5,695 bases of DNA. Source: Planococcaceae bacterium UBA3378 (GTDB lineage: Bacteria > Bacillota > Bacilli > Bacillales_A > Planococcaceae). Location: the NCBI GenBank assembly GCA_002359075.1, contig DEQA01000139.1, forward strand, positions 861 to 6,555, given 5' to 3'. The position numbers were made by a program, and so were the translations under genes. The notes beneath the pieces were generated by a model. It was not told the DNA's origin. It ran no database searches and saw nothing but the letters and a program-made list of their open reading frames with translations. Shown piece by piece: positions 1 through 5,522 of this stretch (within the stretch, counting starts at the first letter, position 1; each line of letters begins with the position of its first letter).

Positions 1-140
1 GCCAGCCAGTATCGATTATAGCCAAGCTGATCTACATGCTTTGCTAATTCCCGTGCTCGGACAAAGGCATCATGTGCATTATGCCCATCCCGTACTGGTA
101 CAAGATCGAGCACTGAAACAGGTATATTGATTTTATTCAT
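1..140 (-). CDS. LLM-class flavin-dependent oxidoreductase (luciferase-like), N-terminal fragment
   Basis: Only the first 46 codons are inside the window; the rest lies beyond position 1. The peptide begins MNKINIPVSVLDLVPVRDG and ends GYNRYWLA. The pattern SVLDLVPVR, then a helix with an RARELAKHVDQLGY-like run, then RYWLA is the typical first beta-strand, helix and second strand of the bacterial luciferase-like TIM barrel (MsnO8/YwcH-type group, usually about 330 residues). Members use reduced flavin, FMNH2 or F420, for oxidations, but their substrates are mostly unknown and nothing here points to one. The ATG at 140 has a good Shine-Dalgarno, AAGGGGG, about 10 bases upstream. That site overlaps the stop region of the small membrane-protein gene in front of it, which suggests one transcript and perhaps translational coupling. 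Family assignment is fairly firm; specific function is unknown. Confidence 0.85.
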   Translation of the reverse strand, partial: MNKINIPVSVLDLVPVRDGHNAHDAFVRARELAKHVDQLGYNRYWL

Positions 141-144
141 CTCG

Positions 145-345
145 TTACTTTCCCCCTTGATTGATTTCTTTTCGCTTTTTCGTTAAAAAGACTAAAAGAA
201 CAGCGACTACAGCCGCAAAAAGTATATAAAACATAGATTTCAGCATACTTTCGCCCCAATTGTTGAGCGCTTGCAGTATGCTAACAATGATTAAAAGGAT
301 GCCGATTGTATTATGTACCCAAGAACCAGCTTTCAGAATCGTCAT
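145..345 (-). CDS. Small two-helix membrane protein, function unknown
   Basis: This encodes a protein of at most 66 residues with two hydrophobic segments, roughly residues 10-26 (around HNTIGILLIIVSILQAL) and 37-54 (around SMFYILFAAVVAVLLVFL). A basic, charged tail follows (KKRKEINQGGK), predicting a hairpin in the membrane with the tail on the cytoplasmic side. I do not recognise a family. The stop lies 4 bp before the ATG of the flavin oxidoreductase, so the two are probably in one operon. The start is uncertain. The ATG at 345 directly abuts an AAAGGAG Shine-Dalgarno (346-352) with no spacer. Translation may instead begin at ATT (339) or CTG (336), which are 6 and 9 bases from that site, giving 64 or 63 residues. 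No in-frame ATG, GTG or TTG lies further upstream before a stop. The coding call rests on the membrane pattern, the ribosome site and the gene spacing. Confidence 0.6.
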   Translation of the reverse strand: MTILKAGSWVHNTIGILLIIVSILQALNNWGESMLKSMFYILFAAVVAVLLVFLTKKRKEINQGGK

Positions 346-352
346 CTCCTTT
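346..352 (-). promoter_or_regulatory. Ribosome binding site touching the apparent ATG
   Basis: On the minus strand AAAGGAG runs straight into ATGAC. The extended string AAGGAGATGA matches the anti-Shine-Dalgarno complement AAGGAGGTGA at all but one base. The ATG itself may therefore be part of the ribosome site rather than the initiation codon, which would favour a non-ATG start 6-9 bases downstream. Confidence 0.5.
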
Positions 353-364
353 CTTTGTATTCCT

Positions 365-393
365 ATTGTTAAGGAAAACTATCTTTTTCGCAA
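365..393 (-). promoter_or_regulatory. Predicted sigma-A-type promoter for the small membrane protein and oxidoreductase genes
   Basis: Reading the minus strand, a -35-like TTGCGA (393-388) is followed after 17 bases by a -10-like AACAAT (370-365). Each matches four of six consensus bases. Initiation would fall near 358, leaving a very short leader just covering the ribosome site at 346-352. This is a pattern match only. The rest of the 346-611 intergenic region shows no clear hairpin. For the plus-strand hydrolase gene, the best -10-like box is TAGAAT at 504-509, but it lacks a good -35. Confidence 0.3.
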
Positions 394-611
394 ACAATAT
401 GCAACTTTGGTCTTGTCTGTGAAATTAATAGCGTTTGGTTTTGCCGTTTTTCTCTTGGCGACTTTAACGGCTTCAAAATATGAAAATACTAAGGAAGATG
501 CGATAGAATAAAAGGAGAATTGTAAAAAGAAAGGAATAGGTGAAGAATTCCTTGAAAATTACGGCACGCTTCATCTTTTTAAATTAGCAAAAAAGACAGG
601 GGATGTTGAAA

Positions 612-1595
612 ATGACAGAAATAATGACAGTTGGAGAAAAGACGGTGTATCCTATTGCGTTTGAGGTGCGCTATGGTCAGATGAAGAGCATTAACTGTTA
701 TTTATATAAGAATGGAGACAAGCTGACGTTAATTGATGCAGGCATTGATATACCGGCCTTTCATGAATTTTTTTACAGAAAGCTATCTGAATACGGCTTT
801 TATATAACAGACATTGACGAGATCATTCTAACGCATCATCACGGGGATCATACAGGAATGGTGAATGCCATTTTATCCCGTAAAAATGTGCCGGTTTATG
901 CTCATCATCTCGCCACCGAGCGACTCTATTTAACAGAACATTATCAGCTGCAGAAGCGAGACTTCTTTACAACGCTATATAAAGAGTACGGATGCCTGCA
1001 TCTGGCAGACAAACGGCTGGCTAAATTGGAACAAACCATGAAGGATAGTGAACAATTGCGGATCCATACGGAGATCAACCCGCTCGTTGCCGGGGACACT
1101 ATCGGTGATTTTCAGGTGATAGCTGCTCCTGGTCATTCACCTGACTCTATCTTGCTTTATGATAAAGAGACGAAGTGGTTGTTTGCTGGAGACCTCGTGC
1201 TTTTTACAGGAACGACAAGTGCCCTTGTTGACCACGACAAGAAAGGCCGGCTCCTCCCAGTTGTGATACAGTACAAGCAGTCACTGGAAAACTGCCTGCA
1301 CTATGATACGGATATGGTATTTGCCGGCCATCAGCAGCCGTTTCATAACCTGCAGGAAATCGGGCAGCGGAATATGGAACGCATTTCTTTTCAATTACAG
1401 CGGATCCTCAATAAAATTGCAGAAGGCCATGAAACCGCCTTATCCATAGCTTATGCAATCTATGGTGAACGGACAGAAAAGGAATTCTCGATCATTATGT
1501 CCGAAATTATTGGCTATACCGACTATGCTGAGAAAGAAGGACTTATTAAGAAAGAGATGAAGGAAGACGGCTGGCACTTTATTGTAAAAGAGTAA
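612..1595 (+). CDS. Metallo-beta-lactamase-fold hydrolase with C-terminal winged-helix-like region
   Basis: This is a 327-residue soluble metal-dependent hydrolase. The signature HHHGDH is at residues 75-80 (preceded by DEIILT). It is followed by APGHS with the metal-ligand His at about 175, FAGD with the bridging Asp at about 194, and AGHQQP with the last His at about 240, so the full di-metal ligand set is present. The N-terminal strands contain LTLIDAGI, normal for the fold. Residues after about 250 are helical and end in GYTDYAEKEGLIKKE...GWHFIV, resembling the winged-helix tail of LACTB2/YqjP-like MBL proteins. The substrate cannot be read from sequence; thioesters, lactones or phosphodiesters are all possible. 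The reading frame is open from an ATG at 603, but that ATG touches the AGGGG ribosome site (598-602). The ATG at 612 has a 9-base spacer and is preferred. It appears monocistronic, with a terminator downstream. Confidence 0.93.
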   Translation: MTEIMTVGEKTVYPIAFEVRYGQMKSINCYLYKNGDKLTLIDAGIDIPAFHEFFYRKLSEYGFYITDIDEIILTHHHGDHTGMVNAILSRKNVPVYAHHLATERLYLTEHYQLQKRDFFTTLYKEYGCLHLADKRLAKLEQTMKDSEQLRIHTEINPLVAGDTIGDFQVIAAPGHSPDSILLYDKETKWLFAGDLVLFTGTTSALVDHDKKGRLLPVVIQYKQSLENCLHYDTDMVFAGHQQPFHNLQEIGQRNMERISFQLQRILNKIAEGHETALSIAYAIYGERTEKEFSIIMSEIIGYTDYAEKEGLIKKEMKEDGWHFIVKE

Positions 1596-1621
1596 ATAAA
1601 CCGGTTCCGTTTATAAAGGAA

Positions 1622-1655
1622 AAACACGAAAAGACCACTCACACTTTTCGTGTTT
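1622..1655. terminator. Bidirectional rho-independent terminator between convergent genes
   Basis: A perfect 12-bp inverted repeat (AAACACGAAAAG at 1622-1633, CTTTTCGTGTTT at 1644-1655) encloses a 10-base loop. On the minus strand the stem is followed by TTCCTTTAT and on the plus strand by CTTATT, with T-rich stem ends in both cases. It lies 26 bp after the hydrolase stop and about 90 bp after the patatin gene stop, so it can end both transcripts. The minus-strand T tract is the better one. Stem GC content is modest. Confidence 0.75.
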
Positions 1656-1746
1656 CTTATTGCTATAATGCTCCCCGCCGCTTTTGCAAATGAGGCCAAG
1701 TAATGCTTTAGTAAATTCACTTCTTCCTGTAGGTCTTTACTCCAAC

Positions 1747-2601
1747 CTATTCAGCAAGAAATTCTTTTAATTCATTCATTCGGCTTTGCCCTTGCGCATA
1801 GCCCATTTGATAATTTCGATTCATCGTAGGCACGTGCTTTTCAAAGCTGTTTAACGCATAATCAGGTCTGAAGACAAATGCCCGTCCTTCTTTTTCAAGT
1901 GCCTCTACATAAGCAAGTGTTTCATTATAATAGTCTATCCGGTTCGCCATAGCTGCTGCGATTTTCGGGTATTTACGGGACAAAAGCTTTATCACCCATT
2001 TACTCTTGCTGTCCATCTCCTTGCGGTAGCCTTTTGGACGGGTAAGAATGAAAATATGCTTGTTATATCCACGGTTTTCAGCCTGCTTGACCGGAATAGG
2101 ATCAGACAATCCCCCGTCATAGTAGGGCACGCCGTTTAATTTGATTTCAGGGAACAATACCGGGATCGCGCATGTAGCCTGCAGCATATTGCACCGTGTG
2201 TCCATCTCTATCGCATTCATATATTCGACTTTCCCTGTAAAAGCATTGGTAACGCCAACTTCCAGCTGTCCGTTAAAGTTGCGGAACTTTCCCCAATCGA
2301 ATAGATCCAGTTCATTCGGCAGCACATTATAGGCAAAGTCCAGGCCGAAATAACTGCGCTCTTTTATAAAATTCCGTATTCCCATATAGCGCTTATCATG
2401 ACGGTATGTAGAAAAAATACGCAGTGTCCTTTCCTTTTGCCCTGCGACATAGGAGCAGGCACTAATAGCACCCGCTGAGATTGCCACAATATAAGGGAGT
2501 TCAATATGTTCATCGATAAAAGCATCGAGCACCCCTGCTGTAAATAGTGTCCGGAATGTTCCGCCTTCTAGGATGAGACTTGTGTTTTGTATGGCAGACA
2601 T
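1747..2601 (-). CDS. Patatin-like phospholipase / acyl hydrolase
   Basis: This is a 284-residue protein of the patatin (alpha-beta hydrolase-like, Ser-Asp dyad) superfamily. An oxyanion-hole motif LEGGTFR at 11-17 is followed by TAGVLDAF. The nucleophile motif is AISAGA, with Ser42 as predicted catalytic serine. The second catalytic residue is Asp162 in YYDGGLSDPIP. Further landmarks are RHDKRYMG near 67-74 and FGLDFAYN near 86-93. These fit the YjjU-like bacterial subgroup, in which EGGTFR instead of EGGGxR is, as far as I recall, ordinary. Members hydrolyse acyl ester bonds of lipids; the physiological substrate here is unknown. There is no signal peptide or membrane helix, so it is probably cytoplasmic or peripheral. 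The start has an excellent ribosome site, GAGGAGG (2610-2616), 8 bases before the ATG. It is the last gene of an operon, 21 bp after the GNAT-aminotransferase gene, and may remodel or recycle the acylated product of the two upstream genes (inference). Confidence 0.92.
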   Translation of the reverse strand: MSAIQNTSLILEGGTFRTLFTAGVLDAFIDEHIELPYIVAISAGAISACSYVAGQKERTLRIFSTYRHDKRYMGIRNFIKERSYFGLDFAYNVLPNELDLFDWGKFRNFNGQLEVGVTNAFTGKVEYMNAIEMDTRCNMLQATCAIPVLFPEIKLNGVPYYDGGLSDPIPVKQAENRGYNKHIFILTRPKGYRKEMDSKSKWVIKLLSRKYPKIAAAMANRIDYYNETLAYVEALEKEGRAFVFRPDYALNSFEKHVPTMNRNYQMGYAQGQSRMNELKEFLAE

Positions 2602-2622
2602 CTTGTAAACCTCCTCATTTGT

Positions 2623-4140
2623 TTATGGCGTAAAAGAGCGGTAAAGCTGTTCAAGCGCGGCAAAATCTCTTTCGAAGGTCGGCTGTATCATACTGATTTG
2701 GACAAAGCCCCGCTGTTTTAAATAACTGCTTGCCGAGTGAAGATCAAAGTCATTTAGCTTTGCACATAATAAAAATTCTTCAAGCTCCGTGAATGTAACG
2801 ATCATCGGATAATGGTCCGTTTCCAACCCGAATTGCTCATAAAGCGGTGAGGATAGTATCGTTTTAAGCCGCTTTCCTAGCAGAAGGTAGCGCTCAGGAT
2901 ATGCAGTAAGCGCCTGTTGGATATTTTCCAGCAAATAAACCGGTACAGTAAACGGCATCATTTCATGATAACTTGCCAGATTCATATAATAAGGGGTATT
3001 TGCTGCTTGCGGCGCTTCGTTATATAAAAGAAAAGCCAGTCCTCCGAGAGCGCCGACCGCTTTCCCGCTTACTGCTGTAGCACAGAAAGCATTTTCTAAG
3101 GAAAAAGGAAGCGAACCAAAAGAACTGATGCAATCCACACATAGTTTGACGTTATAAGTATCGCAAAGTGCCTGTAAATCCTCGAGTGGATTTAATGTAC
3201 CGGTTGATGTCTCCCCGTGGACAAATACAAGCCAGCTAATGTGTTGTTCCTTGATTAGTAATTCAATTTCCTCAAGATTAAATGACTGGCCCCACTGATA
3301 GGATTTTGTAACATACGATAATCCCCATGGCTTTGCCTGGGTAATCAAACGTTCACCAAATTCCCCGTTGCTCAGCATCAGCCCCCGCTTTTTCCCACAT
3401 GTAGTTTTTATCGCACCTAACATTATTTCATTTGCCAGTGTACCGGAGCCGACGACAATAGCAGCATACCGGGTACCCGCCATCGATTTCAATGTTTCTT
3501 TTATGTCATTATACCGCTTCATGCCATCTACACTGCGGTGAGATATGTTCGTATACTGAAGTGGAGACGTCTGCTTGACAGGACCCGGATAAAATATCTT
3601 CAAATCTTTCATCATCCGTACCCTGAATTGATCAATCGCCTCTTTTGTCAGCACCATTGGGAGGTATTCAGCATCTTTTGTTCCTACTGCCGGGGCGAAT
3701 TGTTCAAAACCGATTTGCTTGTACATTTTTTCTTCCCGCGTTGTTCCGGATATCACACATGCTGAAAAGCTTTGTTCATAAAAGTAAGCATATAACGCTT
3801 TAAATAAACGGAGCATCGCCCGGCCGTTCCGGTGCTCTTTTTTTATGGCAAGGAGCCGGAGCTCACAAAGATGACGGCACTGCTCTGTAGAAAGATAGTC
3901 TTCCATCGGTCCGATTTTTTCATCCAGTGAAAATGGCCGGACTGCCCGAAAGGCGATCATCCCTGCCATTTCAGACTCCTTGTATACTAGCATATATGTA
4001 TTTTCGTGGTGAAAACGATCGACCAGCCGGCGCTCTTTGTTTTGATGGTGCTGCGGGATTTCCTCGACAAATGTTTCGTAATTAAGCGAGGCAATGTCAT
4101 CAAATTCCTTTTCAGTTGTAGCTATTTTACACCAATACAT
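2623..4140 (-). CDS. Two-domain fusion: GNAT/FeeM-like acyltransferase plus class V PLP aminotransferase-like domain
   Basis: This is a 505-residue two-domain protein. Residues 1 to about 168 have a GNAT-type fold signature: ETFVEEIPQHH early on, the strand YMLVYKESEMAGMIAFR, the core ELRLLAIKKEHRNGRAML (93-110, acyl-CoA/ACP pyrophosphate loop HRNGRA), and MYKQIGFEQF. The ETF...EIP and ELRLLAI pattern resembles N-acyl amino acid synthase (FeeM) and autoinducer-synthase-like GNATs. Residues from about 180 are a class V fold-type I PLP enzyme: FYPGPV (183-188), HRS (201-203), GSGTLANE (231-238), HGETSTG (309-315), Asp336 in VDCISS contacting the PLP ring, and Schiff-base Lys360 in SGKAVG. The nearest relatives are alanine-glyoxylate and 2-aminoethylphosphonate aminotransferases. 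The usual C-terminal substrate Arg (RIG motif) appears as Gln481 (VQIS), hinting at an altered substrate or reaction. The gene starts 1 bp after the plsY-like stop, implying coupled translation. Domain calls are firm; the reaction is unknown. Confidence 0.88.
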   Translation of the reverse strand: MYWCKIATTEKEFDDIASLNYETFVEEIPQHHQNKERRLVDRFHHENTYMLVYKESEMAGMIAFRAVRPFSLDEKIGPMEDYLSTEQCRHLCELRLLAIKKEHRNGRAMLRLFKALYAYFYEQSFSACVISGTTREEKMYKQIGFEQFAPAVGTKDAEYLPMVLTKEAIDQFRVRMMKDLKIFYPGPVKQTSPLQYTNISHRSVDGMKRYNDIKETLKSMAGTRYAAIVVGSGTLANEIMLGAIKTTCGKKRGLMLSNGEFGERLITQAKPWGLSYVTKSYQWGQSFNLEEIELLIKEQHISWLVFVHGETSTGTLNPLEDLQALCDTYNVKLCVDCISSFGSLPFSLENAFCATAVSGKAVGALGGLAFLLYNEAPQAANTPYYMNLASYHEMMPFTVPVYLLENIQQALTAYPERYLLLGKRLKTILSSPLYEQFGLETDHYPMIVTFTELEEFLLCAKLNDFDLHSASSYLKQRGFVQISMIQPTFERDFAALEQLYRSFTP

Positions 4141-4141
4141 A

Positions 4142-4690
4142 TTACCCCACTCTTTCTATTATGTTTTGTCTATGTTTGATAGTCAGCAGGACAAGCATAG
4201 CAACTAGCACAGAAAGCTCATACCTTCCTATCAGAAGAATCGTAATGCTATAGGTGAAAAAGCCAATAATCATACTAATCGTCAAGCTCTTTGTAAAAGG
4301 TAATGAAAGGATAAATCCACCTATAAAAGCAAGCAGGAGAATCGGCGAAAAAGCAAGCAAAGCACCAATCCCTGTAGCAATTCCTTTGCCGCCTTGAAAC
4401 CGCAGCCAAAATGGATAAAGATGACCGATCACGACAAATAGAATTCCGAGAGAGATCCAAAAATCAGTCAGTCCGAGCGAGCATCCAATCAAAACAGCAG
4501 CAATCCCCTTCCCGCCGTCTCCTAAAACCGTTAAAAAGAACGCTGTCTTCCCAAGGGTCCGGCCGGCATTGCGGGCACCAAGATTGCCCGTGTTTTCCTG
4601 TTGGAGATTAATTCCCCTCCACTTGCCTATAAAATAGGCGGTCATACAAGTACCAAGAAGATAACTGAATAGTAAATAGAAAATATGCAT
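4142..4690 (-). CDS. PlsY-family acyltransferase (glycerol-3-phosphate acyltransferase paralogue)
   Basis: This is a 182-residue integral membrane protein of the PlsY family, which transfers an acyl group from acyl-phosphate to sn-glycerol-3-phosphate. All signature motifs are recognisable: TGNLGARNAGR (34-44, canonical SGNxGAxNxxR), LGDGGKG (56-62), GHLYPFWLRFQGGKGIATG (89-107), and a C-terminal KHRQNI (172-177). Hydrophobic segments near 2-22, 49-72, 78-95, 107-130, 134-153 and 155-171 match the multi-helix topology. It is slightly shorter than typical PlsY (about 190-205). Because it heads an operon with a GNAT-aminotransferase fusion and a patatin, I suspect a second, specialised copy rather than the housekeeping enzyme, so I give no gene symbol. 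The ATG at 690 of the last kilobase is preceded by CAGGTGA, a fair ribosome site with a short spacer. No promoter fits in the 20 bp between it and the upstream hairpin. Confidence 0.9.
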   Translation of the reverse strand: MHIFYLLFSYLLGTCMTAYFIGKWRGINLQQENTGNLGARNAGRTLGKTAFFLTVLGDGGKGIAAVLIGCSLGLTDFWISLGILFVVIGHLYPFWLRFQGGKGIATGIGALLAFSPILLLAFIGGFILSLPFTKSLTISMIIGFFTYSITILLIGRYELSVLVAMLVLLTIKHRQNIIERVG

Positions 4691-4710
4691 TGCTTCACCT
4701 GCCTGTCAAG

Positions 4711-4739
4711 TATAAAAGAAATGCCGGTCAGAACCGGCA
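4711..4739 (-). terminator. Hairpin with T-run between resolvase-like gene and plsY-like operon
   Basis: On the minus strand a 7-bp perfect stem, TGCCGGT / ACCGGCA, with a TCTG loop (4739-4722) is followed by TTTCTTTTATA, a classic rho-independent terminator layout. It is 125 bp past the stop of the resolvase-like gene and only about 30 bp before the plsY-like ATG. It therefore either ends the resolvase-like transcript or sits in the leader of the plsY-like operon as an attenuator. Confidence 0.7.
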
Positions 4740-4863
4740 ATTTACGTATCAGCCGCGCTTTCTATTGGCACGTAGCCTATATAGAGGAGTTTGTCAGCAG
4801 CACTATAAAATGCGTCGGTACAGCAGACTGTTTGACATGGTAAAAGGCTCGTGAATTTACAAT
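4740..4863 (-). other. Gene-poor spacer, probable leader of the plsY-like operon
   Basis: No gene with a ribosome site and start was found here. One minus-strand frame is free of stops for 46 codons (4879-4742), ending in TAA just before the hairpin. It includes LLYIGYVPIESAADT, but it has no usable initiation codon with a Shine-Dalgarno. A -10-like TATAGT (4807-4802, minus) has no convincing -35. The stretch could hold the operon promoter, a repeat-element copy or the remnant of a gene; sequence alone does not decide. Confidence 0.35.
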
Positions 4864-5406
4864 TTACTCCCCTAATTGATCAATATAACGGTAAAGGGTC
4901 GATTTGCTGATGCCGGTTTGATCCTTAATCGCTTGTAAAGTATATGCTTTACTTTGATACATCTCCAATGCTTTCTTTAAGTTGTCATCTGACTTTTTGG
5001 GTCTTCCTATCGTTTTTCCCTGTTTTTTTGCCTCTTGGATACCAAATGTCGTGCGGTGGCTTGTACAAGCTGCCTGAAGTCTAGAAAAGAAAGATGATGC
5101 TTCTGCTAGTGACATGCGGGGCATAGTTTGGTTTGTCATTTTTTCATTCAGAAAATGAATAAGGACACCATCCCGCTCTGCTACACGTAATACGTCCTCA
5201 AATTGGGATAACGTATCGGCTAGTACGACCATATGCTGCACATATAATTCATCTCCGCTTTTCATTTCCATCAGCAGGTTTTCGAGCGCTATTCTTTTCT
5301 TTGCATATGGATGCCGTTCCTCAAATAATTTATCAACTGTGACAGTGCTGAGCTGTTGCTCCATTTCCCTGTCATCTTGTACGGGCCGTTTATATCCGTA
5401 AATCAT
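4864..5406 (-). CDS. Serine-resolvase-like DNA-binding protein lacking catalytic residues
   Basis: This is a 180-residue protein collinear with small serine recombinases (about 180-200 residues). The N-terminus YGYKRPVQDDREMEQQL aligns with the canonical YGYARVSTDDQNLDLQ: Tyr5 and Arg7 remain, but the nucleophilic Ser is Val9. Later, the block GDELYVQHMVVLADTL (51-66) replaces the usual GDtLvVxrLDRLaRsl, losing the DR and second Arg of the active site. Fold landmarks persist, including the ENLLMEMKSGD helix-turn and an AKKQGKTIGRPKK linker (126-138). The latter leads into a C-terminal helix-turn-helix at about 155-176 (TLQAIKDQTGISKSTLYRYI). It therefore probably binds DNA but cannot recombine it, suggesting a regulator (inference). 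Start ATG 5406 has AAGGAG 6 bases upstream. It is divergent from the SulP gene, with a shared 116-bp regulatory region. Confidence 0.85.
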   Translation of the reverse strand: MIYGYKRPVQDDREMEQQLSTVTVDKLFEERHPYAKKRIALENLLMEMKSGDELYVQHMVVLADTLSQFEDVLRVAERDGVLIHFLNEKMTNQTMPRMSLAEASSFFSRLQAACTSHRTTFGIQEAKKQGKTIGRPKKSDDNLKKALEMYQSKAYTLQAIKDQTGISKSTLYRYIDQLGE

Positions 5407-5421
5407 CTTAAGCTCCTTACC

Positions 5422-5447
5422 TTCCCAAAACTATTCCTTTTTGGGAA
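5422..5447. promoter_or_regulatory. 9-bp inverted repeat, candidate operator
   Basis: TTCCCAAAA (5422-5430) and TTTTGGGAA (5439-5447) are perfect 9-bp inverted arms separated by 8 bases. The repeat touches the predicted -10 box of the resolvase-like gene promoter and covers its expected transcription start. A protein bound there would block that gene, and possibly influence the divergent SulP gene. It could also form an RNA hairpin near the 5' end of the leader. It has no T-run on the minus strand, so a terminator is unlikely. Confidence 0.5.
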
Positions 5448-5474
5448 TATAAATGGTACGATAATACATGTCGT
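5446..5474 (-). promoter_or_regulatory. Predicted sigma-A-type promoter of the resolvase-like gene
   Basis: On the minus strand ACGACA (5474-5469, four of six consensus matches) is followed after exactly 17 bases by TATATT (5451-5446, five of six). Initiation would be near 5440-5438, inside the inverted repeat, about 33 bases before the ATG. An extended-10-like TGGTACGAT on the plus strand (5454-5462) could serve the divergent transporter gene, but its -35 is poor. Confidence 0.45.
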
Positions 5475-5522
5475 TTTTGTATCAATACACTTACGTAAAA
5501 CTATATCGAAAGGAACAATGAT

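Noticed and set aside
260..511. Plus-strand open frame of 83 codons with a hydrophobic segment
   Set aside because: Its first third is antisense to the small membrane-protein gene and it has no ribosome site at its ATGs. The later part could start only at a TTG without a Shine-Dalgarno.
540..587. 15-codon GTG-started mini-ORF upstream of the hydrolase gene
   Set aside because: It has a poor ribosome-site spacing and no recognisable leader-peptide composition; chance is the simpler explanation.
1523..1720. Minus-strand open frame starting at a GTG after the patatin gene, beginning NLLKHYLASFAKAAG
   Set aside because: The start of the peptide looks protein-like and the frame is open a little upstream (SKDLQEEV). 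However, it has no proper ribosome site, runs through the terminator stem and ends antisense to the hydrolase gene. A decayed small gene remains possible.
2141..2332. Plus-strand open frame within the patatin gene
   Set aside because: It is a shadow of a well-supported minus-strand gene and has no family motif or ribosome site.
1791..2601. Patatin motif deviations (EGGT instead of EGGG, AISAG instead of GxSxG)
   Set aside because: Considered as signs of an inactive enzyme, but the Ser42/Asp162 dyad is intact and the GGTFR form is, as far as I recall, normal in a YjjU-like subgroup.
3538..3765. Plus-strand open frame within the GNAT-aminotransferase gene
   Set aside because: It is a shadow frame with Cys/Arg-rich composition and no ribosome site.
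4275..4611. Two open frames (both strands) overlapping the plsY-like gene
   Set aside because: They are out-of-frame shadows; PlsY motifs in the main frame account for the sequence.
4704..4709. Perfect TTGACA (minus strand) just before the plsY-like gene
   Set aside because: A matching -10 would fall inside the coding sequence, so it cannot drive the full-length gene.
4864..5406. Mobile element or integron-type resolvase locus
   Set aside because: No transposase, terminal inverted repeats, target duplication or res-like repeat array was seen, and the recombinase active site is missing.
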